Part shown: positions 37,076-45,205 of the stretch, in pieces
Layout of the letters: each line of letters opens with the position of its first letter
Position numbering within the stretch: the first letter of the stretch is position 1
From: DGNJ01 sp002388905
GTDB taxonomy: Bacteria > Pseudomonadota > Gammaproteobacteria > Pseudomonadales > Porticoccaceae
Direction: 5' to 3'
Assembly (NCBI GenBank): GCA_036843405.1
Contig: DAITSJ010000019.1
Span: 1-64,000 of the forward strand
Length of the DNA stretch: 64,000 nucleotides
Notes under the pieces: model-generated
Told to the model about the DNA's origin: nothing
The model's database searches: none
The model's input: the letters and a program-made list of their open reading frames with translations, nothing else
Position numbers and translations under genes: made by a program

Positions 37076-37738
37076 TTATTTGCTTAAGGAAAGGGTTCCC
37101 GAGTGCAATCCGCCAATGACCAGGTCAGCATAGATATTGCCGATTTCCTCGGCACCGAGTTTTTTGTTATCCGGCTTAAACCAGCGATTGGTCCAGCCAA
37201 TCATCCCGATAATACCGTAGGCCACGACTTTTGCGGATCCAATGTTCTTGAAGGAACCGTCGCTATAGCCCTGTTCGATAATGGAGATTACCGCTCTGTC
37301 GTAATCACGGTTGACTTGTTTCATGAATTTGGCCCACTGGGAACGCTTGTCGGCAACATGATTGAGATTTTCGCGAATATAAATATACAGCAGGGGGTAG
37401 GTACGGGCATAGGAACCCATCAAATCGACAATCAGGCTCCTAAGCTTGTCCGCAGGAGAGGCATCGCTGGACTCGATCTTCTCGGCCATGGCCAGGTTTT
37501 CCACCGAAACTTCCCGAATCAATTCATCGAATAATTCTTCTTTGCTAGAGATGTAGTAGTAGAGGGAAGCGCGATCAATACTCAGCTCTTCGGCAACGGC
37601 ACTGATCGTAGTGCCCCTGAACCCGCGCTGGTTAAACACACGTGCTGCCGCCTCGGAAATTTCTTTGCGCCGCTTTTCATAATTCGGTGCCTTGTCCTTC
37701 TTCGCTGCCGCTCTGCGTTTTCCGATTCCGCTGGCCAA
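37076..37738 (-). CDS. TetR-family transcriptional regulator, candidate master regulator of the island
   Basis: 220 aa. Start TTG 37738 with AGGAG eight bases upstream; no ATG is available at the N-terminus. The basic head is followed by the TetR helix-turn-helix (RKEISEAAARVFNQRGFRGTTI...SIDRASLYYYISSKEELF, about residues 24-70) and an all-helical ligand domain. The DNA-binding part resembles the fatty-acid/CoA-responsive group. An operator copy lies over the -35 of its own promoter (37776-37805), suggesting autorepression. The ligand may be the substrate or a CoA ester; inference. Confidence 0.9.
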   Translation of the reverse strand: MASGIGKRRAAAKKDKAPNYEKRRKEISEAAARVFNQRGFRGTTISAVAEELSIDRASLYYYISSKEELFDELIREVSVENLAMAEKIESSDASPADKLRSLIVDLMGSYARTYPLLYIYIRENLNHVADKRSQWAKFMKQVNRDYDRAVISIIEQGYSDGSFKNIGSAKVVAYGIIGMIGWTNRWFKPDNKKLGAEEIGNIYADLVIGGLHSGTLSLSK

Positions 37739-37775
37739 CTGGCGATCTCCTTATAACCCGTTAAAAAACGGGGGT

Positions 37776-37805
37776 ATTATACGTGCTGCCAAAACATAAT
37801 CGCAA
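37776..37805 (-). promoter_or_regulatory. Predicted sigma-70 promoter of the TetR gene
   Basis: Minus strand: -35 TTGCGA (37800-37805), 18-bp spacer, consensus -10 TATAAT (37776-37781). Operator 11 overlaps the -35. Confidence 0.6.
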
Positions 37806-37817
37806 CAATGCTGTTGA
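37802..37817. promoter_or_regulatory. Island operator copy 11 (autoregulatory)
   Basis: GCAACA-ATGC-TGTTGA, one mismatch, 64 bp upstream of the TetR start codon. Confidence 0.7.
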
Positions 37818-38068
37818 TACACTGGGATCAGTCTTATGCCCCAAAAAGCAAGCCTCACGTGATACCAGCGTTGCCCGTTGAATCATAATCATAGTCTCGA
37901 GGAAAACAGCGCGATCAACCACAAAGCAAGTTGAAAGTCGGGTTCAGGGACGCTGCGCCGGCAGATTCTTTAATAAACTTTAAATTCTCTGAATTTCTGA
38001 GGATAACTCACTTGCTCTGCCCGTGATAGGCTACCCTCGGTCTCACTCTGAGAGGGTCCGAAGACTCC

Positions 38069-39526
38069 GTGCTTGATTTTATCGCGTCAACACCCGGCGT
38101 TTACTGGGTCTGGCTTGTATTCCACCTGTTGGTTATGCCTGTGGCGGCATTTCACGCCCTCGTCTACAAGCGGGATCATCGGGCAGCCCTGGGCTGGATT
38201 GGGATCATTGTCATAGCACCAGTTGTCGGGCCACTCATCTATTTTTTCTTTGGTATCAACCGGTTGCGATCCAGGGCGAGGTTGTTCACCGGCCGTTATC
38301 TGCCTTTTATGCATTTCGGGTTCGAACGGGCCAGCCTGTCGGCGCCCGCCGGTTTCCAGGATCCCCTCTCGGGAGCGCAGGACAATCCCGCCCTGGCCAT
38401 GGTCGGCGGACGGGTAACGGGCACGAAGCTGCTCTCGGGCAATCAGCTCGGGATGCTGACAAACGGCGAAACCTTTTTCCCACGCCTATTGGCAGAAATC
38501 GAGCGCGCACAAACCCATATTCTTGTCTCCAGTTATCTCTTTTCCAGCCGGGGTATCGCCCGGGATGTGATCGACTGCCTGTCTCAGGCGGTCGAGCGTG
38601 GCGTCAGGGTCTACGTGTTGATTGACGGGTTCGGGGTTCTGTACTCGCTCCGGCGGGCCCTGCGACCACTGCGCAAGGCAGATGTTGAGGTGGCACTTTT
38701 TATGCCCCCCAGGTTGTTGCCTCCGTCGATCAGTATCAATTTGCGCAATCATCGCAAGATTGTTGTTGTCGACGGGAAGGTGGCATTTTTTGGCGGTATC
38801 AATATCGATCAACGCCATATGGTCGAGGATCCAGCCAATTCCCACCCCACGGAGGACATCCAGTTCGAAGCAAGAGGGCCGGTAGTGGGTAGTCTTCAAA
38901 AGCTCTTTACCGAGGATTGGTGGCTGGCCACCCATGAAAACCTTGTACTGCCCGACCCTACCGAAAATATGACGGGAAGAACCGCCTGCCGGGTCATCAA
39001 TGACGGTCCGGACGAGAGCCTCGACCACCTGGCCATGACCCTCAATGGGGTATTCGCCTCGGCCCGTTATGAAATCGCCATCATGATGCCGTATTTTCTG
39101 CCCAACCGGGAAATGTTGGCCGTTTTGCAGACCGCGACGCTGCGGGGAGTCCGGGTGCGGATTATCCTGCCCGAACGCAGTAACCTGAGAATACTGGACT
39201 GGGCTACGCGCAATATGCTCTGGGAATTACTGATTTGGAACGTGGATATCTACTATAAGCCACCGCCCTTTGCCCACAGCAAGCTGATCGTCGTCGACGA
39301 CCACTATGTGCTGGGCGGATCGGCCAACCTGGACCCCCGAAGCCTGCGCTTGAACTTTGAACTGGGTGTGGAAATGTTTGATCGGGAACTGGCGGCAAGG
39401 GTCACAGCGCACATGGATACCGTGATGGCCGAGTCGCGGCCTGTGGAACTCGCGGAACTCGATAACCGTCCCCTTACCGCCCGTGCCCGGGATGCCCTCT
39501 GCTGGCTGTTTTCCAGCTACCTCTGA
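38069..39526 (+). CDS. cls: Cardiolipin synthase (phospholipase D superfamily)
   Basis: 485 aa from GTG 38069. Two N-terminal membrane spans (about 12-32 and 43-62), then two HKD motifs: H228-R-K230 with D235, and H403-S-K405 with D410. It condenses phosphatidylglycerol units or transfers phosphatidyl groups to make cardiolipin at the inner membrane. Its 3' end overlaps the convergent HemD-domain gene by 10 bp. No island operator. Good length and motif match to bacterial ClsA-type enzymes. Confidence 0.92.
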   Translation: MLDFIASTPGVYWVWLVFHLLVMPVAAFHALVYKRDHRAALGWIGIIVIAPVVGPLIYFFFGINRLRSRARLFTGRYLPFMHFGFERASLSAPAGFQDPLSGAQDNPALAMVGGRVTGTKLLSGNQLGMLTNGETFFPRLLAEIERAQTHILVSSYLFSSRGIARDVIDCLSQAVERGVRVYVLIDGFGVLYSLRRALRPLRKADVEVALFMPPRLLPPSISINLRNHRKIVVVDGKVAFFGGINIDQRHMVEDPANSHPTEDIQFEARGPVVGSLQKLFTEDWWLATHENLVLPDPTENMTGRTACRVINDGPDESLDHLAMTLNGVFASARYEIAIMMPYFLPNREMLAVLQTATLRGVRVRIILPERSNLRILDWATRNMLWELLIWNVDIYYKPPPFAHSKLIVVDDHYVLGGSANLDPRSLRLNFELGVEMFDRELAARVTAHMDTVMAESRPVELAELDNRPLTARARDALCWLFSSYL

Positions 39527-40353
39527 AAGGCCTCCATCAGCTGGCGAACCAGCGGTTTCATAAAATAGGTGCTTTCAGGCATCAAATCCACGGTTACGCC
39601 CTTCTGGCGCAGGCTGTCCGCCACCACCGGCCCGACCGCGGCCACCAGTATGTCGTCCAGACCCTGCCGCAATGGTTCCTCGAGCTGGCATCGACGCGCG
39701 ACCTGGAACAGCCGGCGTACCTGGGGGCTGCTGGTAAAGGCAATGGCATCCAGCCCGCCGGCGATAATAGCCCGGATGAGGTCCTCGACCAGGGAGTCTT
39801 CGCTGTCGTCGGCGTAGATATAGGGCGACACAGTGCTGACCCGCGCTCCCCGGCCAGTCAGGAAGTCCACTAACTTCTCGTTGGGATCGTCGCCATAAAG
39901 TTGAACCGCGACTCTGCGGTCTTGCAGGTCCATCCCCTCGAGCGTCCGGATGACCCCGTCGGTAGTCGGTTCCACCGACGGCAGATCCGTCTTCAGGCCG
40001 ATCCTGCGCAGGGCGTTGGCGGGCTTCGGACCCCGGGTGATTTTCCGGACATCCGCCAGGGCCTGAACGAAACTGTCGCGGAGGTCCTCCCCCGCCCTGT
40101 CGGCAAATCCCAGCAGTCGCCGCAAACCTTCGCCCGTTAACAGAATGAGATCGTCAACATTGTCCCGGCTGAACTCCCGGAGCCAGGTCTCGATGGCCTG
40201 GCGCCGCGGACTGTCGTGGATTGCCACCAACGGGCAGCGGGTGACGATGGCGCCGCGCTCCTCGAGCATGCCGGCAAAGAGATTGAGCTCGCGGCTTTCG
40301 GGTACGGCAATCCGGCGGCCTTCAAGGGGTTTGACGGGGGACTCCCGGGACAT
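39517..40353 (-). CDS. Uroporphyrinogen-III synthase (HemD-domain) protein
   Basis: 278 aa from ATG 40353, which has GGAG upstream; ATG 40374 would add seven residues. The HemD pattern is seen: GRRIAVPESRE opening, DDLILLTGEGLRRLL, a middle GRGARVSTVSPYIY, and DAIAFTSSPQVRRL, AVGPVVADSLRQKGV at the end. HemD closes and inverts hydroxymethylbilane to uroporphyrinogen III. It stands alone, not in a hemCDXY operon, so it may be a second copy or an accessory HemD-fold protein. Confidence 0.82.
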   Translation of the reverse strand: MSRESPVKPLEGRRIAVPESRELNLFAGMLEERGAIVTRCPLVAIHDSPRRQAIETWLREFSRDNVDDLILLTGEGLRRLLGFADRAGEDLRDSFVQALADVRKITRGPKPANALRRIGLKTDLPSVEPTTDGVIRTLEGMDLQDRRVAVQLYGDDPNEKLVDFLTGRGARVSTVSPYIYADDSEDSLVEDLIRAIIAGGLDAIAFTSSPQVRRLFQVARRCQLEEPLRQGLDDILVAAVGPVVADSLRQKGVTVDLMPESTYFMKPLVRQLMEAFQR

Positions 40354-40400
40354 CATTCTCTCCTTTGTTGGCATGATCAGTGTAAGAACTTGGAGGTGGT

Positions 40401-40763
40401 GTGGCAGGACCGGTGCGAGTCTATTATGACGGCGCCTGCCCGGGCTGTATCCGGGACCGGCGGCGTTACGAGAAACTTGCGGGCAAGCAGGCCACGGATG
40501 TGGAGTGGATCGACATCACAGACCGGGATGCGGAACTACGCTCAGCAGGCATCGACCCGCAGGCGGCTCTGCGGGAACTGCATGTAGTGGACGAGCACGG
40601 CTGTGTGCGCCGGGAACTGGATGCCTACATACTGCTGATGGCCAGGACCTTGTGGTTAAGGCCGCTGGCCTGGCTGATTGGCCTGCCGGGAATACGGCAG
40701 TTGGTTGCCTTCCTATACCACCGCTGGGTCGATCGCCGCCTGGCCCGGACGGGCAGGCTGTAG
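40401..40763 (+). CDS. DCC-family (DUF393) thiol-disulfide oxidoreductase-like protein
   Basis: 120 aa from GTG 40401 with GGAGG just upstream. The hallmark YYDGACPGC (Cys13, Cys16) is the DCC motif of a thioredoxin-like fold; the C-terminal half is aromatic and partly hydrophobic. Members are small redox or membrane-associated proteins of uncertain role. Divergent from the HemD gene (48-bp gap). Confidence 0.85.
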   Translation: MAGPVRVYYDGACPGCIRDRRRYEKLAGKQATDVEWIDITDRDAELRSAGIDPQAALRELHVVDEHGCVRRELDAYILLMARTLWLRPLAWLIGLPGIRQLVAFLYHRWVDRRLARTGRL

Positions 40764-40822
40764 CCAACAGGGAAATCGCCATTGATGGAATCCCTCCCCA
40801 CCGGGCTTCCTAAAGACGCACT

Positions 40823-41365
40823 CTAGAGGAGCCCCAGCTCCAGTTGCGCGGCCTCGGTCATCATATCCCGGCCCCAGGGGGGATCGAAAACCAGCTCGAC
40901 ACCGGCTTCGTCGACCCCATCCAGTGTCAGGAGTTTCTTCTTCACATCTTCGGCCATCAGCGGACCCATGCCGCAGCCGGGTGCGGTGAGAGTCATTTGC
41001 ACGTCCACTCTTGTCCGGCCGTCGAGCAAGGTGGCTATCCGGCAATCGTACACCAACCCCAGGTCGACGATATTGACGGGAATCTCCGGATCGTAACAGG
41101 TGCGCAGCATTTCCCAGACCTGTTCCTTCAGGGGGGCGTCGCTCGCCTCTTCCGGGGGCTCCCAGCGATAGGCATCGCCCAGGGCATGGGCTTCGGGTGC
41201 GGGAATCTGCACCAGGTTGCCGTTGACGTTGACGGTAACATTGCCGCCCAGGGACTGGGTAACCTGGACTTCCTGCCCTGCCTTCAGTTGCACGGGCGTG
41301 CCCACGGGCACCAGGTGTCCCTCGCAGTCCTTCTCCAGGGTGACGGTTTCTCTCTTGATGACCAT
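40823..41365 (-). CDS. sufT: SufT, Fe-S cluster assembly/maturation accessory protein (DUF59)
   Basis: 180 aa from ATG 41365, placed by alignment to the SufT N-terminus (MVIKRETVTLEKDCEGH). The N-terminal domain is beta-rich (NVTVNVNGNLVQIP); the C-terminal DUF59/MIP18 domain has YDPEIPVNIVDLGLVY and LTAPGCGMG with the conserved Cys. It helps mature Fe-S proteins made by SUF. Last gene of the suf operon, 20 bp after sufU. Confidence 0.93.
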   Translation of the reverse strand: MVIKRETVTLEKDCEGHLVPVGTPVQLKAGQEVQVTQSLGGNVTVNVNGNLVQIPAPEAHALGDAYRWEPPEEASDAPLKEQVWEMLRTCYDPEIPVNIVDLGLVYDCRIATLLDGRTRVDVQMTLTAPGCGMGPLMAEDVKKKLLTLDGVDEAGVELVFDPPWGRDMMTEAAQLELGLL

Positions 41366-41385
41366 TGACCCAAAATCCCCGGCGA

Positions 41386-41841
41386 TTATTCCGTGGTGAT
41401 ACCGTCGGACTTTCCGGATAGAGCCCCTTTCATGGTGTGCCAGGCCAGGGTGGCGCACTTGACCCGGGTGGGGAACTCGCTGACACCGCTGAGCATGGTG
41501 AGCTTGCCCAGGCTTTCGGACTCCTCCTCATCCAGGTCGCCGGTCATGAGCAACTGATGCACGGGTTCGAAAAGGGCCAGAGCCTCGTCCACCGTCTTGC
41601 CCTTGAGCCTTTCGGTCATCAGCGAAGCGGAGGCCACGGAAATGGCACAGCCCTGGCCTTCAAACCCGATGGCTTCGATCTTGCCGTCCACTACTTTCAG
41701 GTAGACCGTGAGCCTGTCGCCACACAGGGGGTTAAAGCCCTCCAGCTTGTGGGTGTAGCCGTCCAGCCCGCCAAAATTGCGGGGATGGCGGCCGTGGTCG
41801 AGGATCAGGTCCTGGTAGAGTTCGCGCAATTCCGGATTCAT
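41386..41841 (-). CDS. sufU: SufU, U-type Fe-S scaffold/sulfur-transfer protein
   Basis: 151 aa from ATG 41841, which overlaps the sufS stop as ATGA. Three conserved cysteine sites are visible: NPLCGD, GCAISVAS and KCATLAWH. SufU accepts sulfur from SufS (zinc-dependent in known examples) and passes it to SufBCD. SufU rather than SufE beside sufS is the pattern known from Gram-positives and some gammaproteobacteria. It is translationally coupled to sufS. Confidence 0.93.
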   Translation of the reverse strand: MNPELRELYQDLILDHGRHPRNFGGLDGYTHKLEGFNPLCGDRLTVYLKVVDGKIEAIGFEGQGCAISVASASLMTERLKGKTVDEALALFEPVHQLLMTGDLDEEESESLGKLTMLSGVSEFPTRVKCATLAWHTMKGALSGKSDGITTE

Positions 41842-43109
41842 TGAAACAGTGCCCTTACGGTTTCCAGTCCTTTCAGCAAGGCGTCGATATCTTCGCGGTT
41901 GTTGTACAGCGCCAGGGAGGCTCGGGTGGTGGCGGGTACGCCCAGGCGATCCATTAAAGGCATCGCGCAATGATGGCCGGCCCTTACCGCGACCCCCTCC
42001 TTATCGAGAATGGTGCTGATATCGTGGGGATGGACGTTGTCCATTACAAAGGAAAGTATGCCCGCCTTGTGCCGGGCGGTGCCGATCATGCGCAGGCCAG
42101 GGACGCTGTTAAGGGCGTCGGTGGCGTAGGCGAGCAGTTCGTTTTCCCATTCCTCGATGGCCGGCCGGCCCAGGGCTTCGAGGTAGTCGATCGCCGCGCC
42201 CAGGCCGATGGCACCGGCGATGGCGGGCGTTCCCGCCTCGAAGCGATGGGGAATGTCGTTATATTCGGTTTTCTCGAAGCTCACCTTGCGGATCATCTCC
42301 CCGCCACCCTGCCAGGGGATCATGGATTCGAGAATATCCCGGCGGGTATAGAGTGCCCCGATACCCGTGGGTGCGTACATCTTGTGACCCGAGAAAGCGT
42401 AAAAATCGCAGTCCAGGGCCTGGACGTCCACCGGCATGTGTCCAACCGCCTGGGCCCCGTCGAGCAGTACGGGTATATCACGGTCATGGCTGAGGCGGAT
42501 GATTTCTTGCACCGGATTAATGGTACCCAGGGCATTGGAGATATGGGCCACGGCCACCAACTTGGTCCGGGGACCGAGCATGTCGGCGAAGGAGTCCATC
42601 ATCAGTTCGCCGCTATCGGTGATGGGCGCGACCCGCAGTTTGGCACCGGTTTGCTCGGCCACCAGTTGCCAGGGCACGATATTGGAATGATGTTCCATTT
42701 CGGTGATCAAAATCTCGTCACCTTCGCCGATACGTGGCCGGAGGTAGCTCTGGGCAACCAGATTGATGGCCTCGCTGGTGCCGCGGACAAAGACTATCTC
42801 TTCCCGGGCCGAGGCGTTGATAAAGTCGCGAATCTTGTCACGGGCGCCCTCGTAGAGCCGGGTCGCCCGCTCGCTCAATTCATGGACGCCGCGATGCACG
42901 TTGGCGTTGTGCCTGTGGTAATAATCGGTGATCTGCTCGATGACCTTCAGCGGCTTCTGGGTTGTCGCCGCACTATCCAGATAAACCAGGGGCATCCCCG
43001 AGACCATCTGGTTCAGGGCGGGAAAATCGGCGCGCGCGGCCCGTACCCGGTCCATGGCATCCGGACCGTTGTCGACGGGCTCCTGGGCTTCGGCGAAACT
43101 CGTATCCAT
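41838..43109 (-). CDS. sufS: SufS group II cysteine desulfurase
   Basis: About 423 aa from ATG 43109. The start is ambiguous: GGAGG lies 13 nt before this ATG, 7 nt before TTG 43115, and TTG 43121 would overlap the sufD stop. The PLP lysine lies in SGHKMYAPTGIG, the catalytic Cys in GHHCAMPLM, and EMEHHSN is the cofactor histidine region. It is PLP-dependent and mobilises sulfur from cysteine for SufU. Confidence 0.95.
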   Translation of the reverse strand: MDTSFAEAQEPVDNGPDAMDRVRAARADFPALNQMVSGMPLVYLDSAATTQKPLKVIEQITDYYHRHNANVHRGVHELSERATRLYEGARDKIRDFINASAREEIVFVRGTSEAINLVAQSYLRPRIGEGDEILITEMEHHSNIVPWQLVAEQTGAKLRVAPITDSGELMMDSFADMLGPRTKLVAVAHISNALGTINPVQEIIRLSHDRDIPVLLDGAQAVGHMPVDVQALDCDFYAFSGHKMYAPTGIGALYTRRDILESMIPWQGGGEMIRKVSFEKTEYNDIPHRFEAGTPAIAGAIGLGAAIDYLEALGRPAIEEWENELLAYATDALNSVPGLRMIGTARHKAGILSFVMDNVHPHDISTILDKEGVAVRAGHHCAMPLMDRLGVPATTRASLALYNNREDIDALLKGLETVRALFQ

Positions 43110-43117
43110 TACCAAGT

Positions 43118-44407
43118 TCAACCCTCCAGCTCGTTGCGGGCCAGGCGGTCCAGGGCCGGCTCCAGTTGTTCGCCGACCAGGTCCCGCAGCCGGGAATGGT
43201 TCATCCGCTCGCTGATCTCCAGGGCGAAGGAGCGCACCAGCAGCGCCCGTGCCTCGGGGCTGTCAATGCCCCGGGATCGCAGGTAGAACAACTGATCCGG
43301 GTCCAGTTCACCGGACGTGCTGCCGTGGCTGCACTTGACGTCGTCCGCGTAAATTTCCAGTTCCGGCTTGGTGTCGATCTCCACGTCCCGGGCAAGCAGC
43401 AGGTTATGGTTGGTCTGTTCGGCGCGGGTTTTCTGGCCTTCCGGATGGACAATGAGCTTGCCATTGAAGACACCGCGTCCGCCACCGCCAAGCAGGCCCT
43501 TGTAAAGTGCGCTGCTGTCGCAGTTGGGCGCCCGGTGATCGACGCGCAAATGGTTGTCCACGTGCTGGTCGCGGCCGGCCAGAAAGACGCCATCCGCGTC
43601 TGCCTCGGCACCGGGCTGATCCAGGGAAATGGCCAGGTCGTTGCGGATGAGTTTCCCGCCCAGGTCAATGGTCTGGGCGCGGTAACGGCTGTCGCGGCTG
43701 CAGCGCACGTGCGTCCCGCAAACCAGTTGCTCCTTGCCGGTATCCTGCAACTGCACCTGGGTGAGGCCGGCATTGTCGCCCACCAGGATTTCCGACACCT
43801 GGTTGGTGAAATGGCCAGCGGCACTGCCACGGTGCTGCTCCATCAGGGCCAACTCCGCGCCCTCGCCCACCCGGACCAGGACGCGCGGCTGTATCAGCGC
43901 AGCATCGCCGGCGCCGCTGAGCCAGAGAACAACCAGTGGCTCCTGTACCTGAGTGCCCGGCGCCACGTCCAGGAACAGGCCGTCCCGGAAAAAGGCGCCG
44001 TTGAGTGCGGCGAACGGATGCCGGTCATGTCTCACCACCCGGCCGAGCATGGCGTCGACCTGATCGCGGTGGTTGTCCCGGGCCGCGGCCAGGGAACAGA
44101 GGGTCACCCCCTCGGGCAAATCCTCGAGCCGGGACAAATCGGTATTGAGATAACCGTTGACCATCACCGCCAGGTGGCGGGCTGCGCACTCGGGTACGGC
44201 CACCGGTGCGGCCGGTGTAGCTTCGACGAAGGTTTCGCCGAGCACCTCCCTGACGCTGGTGTATTTCCAGTCCTCCGTCTTGGCACCGGGCAGGCCTTGC
44301 TGGCGCAAATCGTCGAGGGACTTCTGGCGGTAATCGGGAAACGCCGGCGCTTGTTCGCGGCGGACATCGAACTGGCGTTCAAAATCGGGAATGGCAAATG
44401 CGTTCAC
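43118..44407 (-). CDS. sufD: SufD, Fe-S assembly scaffold subunit
   Basis: 429 aa from GTG 44407, one base pair downstream of the sufC stop. The C-terminal core has DVKCSHGSTSGELDPDQLFYLRSRGI, which holds the SufB/SufD conserved His and Cys, and the N-terminal helical domain has KTEDWKYTSVREV. It forms the SufBC2D complex with SufB and the ATPase SufC. Confidence 0.95.
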   Translation of the reverse strand: MNAFAIPDFERQFDVRREQAPAFPDYRQKSLDDLRQQGLPGAKTEDWKYTSVREVLGETFVEATPAAPVAVPECAARHLAVMVNGYLNTDLSRLEDLPEGVTLCSLAAARDNHRDQVDAMLGRVVRHDRHPFAALNGAFFRDGLFLDVAPGTQVQEPLVVLWLSGAGDAALIQPRVLVRVGEGAELALMEQHRGSAAGHFTNQVSEILVGDNAGLTQVQLQDTGKEQLVCGTHVRCSRDSRYRAQTIDLGGKLIRNDLAISLDQPGAEADADGVFLAGRDQHVDNHLRVDHRAPNCDSSALYKGLLGGGGRGVFNGKLIVHPEGQKTRAEQTNHNLLLARDVEIDTKPELEIYADDVKCSHGSTSGELDPDQLFYLRSRGIDSPEARALLVRSFALEISERMNHSRLRDLVGEQLEPALDRLARNELEG

Positions 44408-44408
44408 G

Positions 44409-45173
44409 TCAAGCCTCCGCTTCTTCCCCGGCGTGCTCGGCCAGCCAGCCGTAGCCTTTTTTCTCTAGCTTCTGGGCCAGGTCCGCCTTGCCGGATTTGA
44501 CGATACGACCGTCCGCCAGGATATGGACATGGTCGGGCACAACGTAGTCCAGAAGACGCTGGTAGTGAGTCACCATGACGATGGAGCGATCTTCGCTGCG
44601 CAGGCTGTTGATGCTCCCGGCGACGGTGGCCAGGGCATCGATGTCGAGACCGGAGTCGGTTTCGTCGAGAATCGCAAGCCTGGGTTCGAGCACCAGCATC
44701 TGGAGCATTTCGTTACGCTTTTTCTCGCCCCCGGAAAAATCCGTGTTCACGGATCGCCGGAGAAAGGATTGATCGATATCCACTTCCTTGAGCCGGCTCT
44801 TGACCATGGCCAGGAAGTCGACGGAATCCAGTGGCTCCTCGCCCCGGTGCTTGCGCACACTGTTGTAGGCGGTGCGCAGGAACTGGATATTGCTGATTCC
44901 GGGAATCTCCACGGGGTACTGGAAAGCCATGAAAAGACCTTCCCGGGCGCGCTCTTCGGGCGTCATCTCAAGCAGGTCGTGGCCCATGTATTCCAGTTTG
45001 TCGGCAGTGATTTCGTAACCTTCGCGGCCGGAGAGAATCCGCGCCAACGTACTCTTGCCGGAGCCGTTTGGGCCCATGACGGCATGGACCTCGCCGGGAT
45101 TCACCTCCAGCGAGATGCCTTTGAGGATTTCGGTCTCCCCTACGCGTGCGCGGAGATTGCGAATACTAAGCAT
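44409..45173 (-). CDS. sufC: SufC, Fe-S assembly ATPase
   Basis: 254 aa ABC-type ATPase without membrane domain: Walker A GPNGSGKST, Q-loop AFQYP, signature FSGGEKKRNEM, Walker B LAILDETDSGLD, and H-switch VTHYQRLLDY. It powers cluster assembly on SufB/SufD in the cytoplasm. The upstream gap to sufB is 32 bp. Confidence 0.97.
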   Translation of the reverse strand: MLSIRNLRARVGETEILKGISLEVNPGEVHAVMGPNGSGKSTLARILSGREGYEITADKLEYMGHDLLEMTPEERAREGLFMAFQYPVEIPGISNIQFLRTAYNSVRKHRGEEPLDSVDFLAMVKSRLKEVDIDQSFLRRSVNTDFSGGEKKRNEMLQMLVLEPRLAILDETDSGLDIDALATVAGSINSLRSEDRSIVMVTHYQRLLDYVVPDHVHILADGRIVKSGKADLAQKLEKKGYGWLAEHAGEEAEA

Positions 45174-45205
45174 ACTGTTTTACTCCTGAGTGGTAATGCG
45201 TTGGA

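Larger units (their letters stand above)
37739..38068. other. Divergent region between TetR gene and cardiolipin synthase gene
   Basis: 330 bp. It contains the TetR promoter, operator 11 and a hairpin CCCGTT-AAAA-AACGGG (37757-37772) within the TetR leader. Further right (37830-38068) I see no gene. It marks the edge of the catabolic island: no operator was noticed beyond it. Confidence 0.55.

Noticed and set aside
38086..38101. Operator-like TCAACA-CCCG inside the cardiolipin synthase gene
   Set aside because: Right half-site does not match; inside coding sequence.
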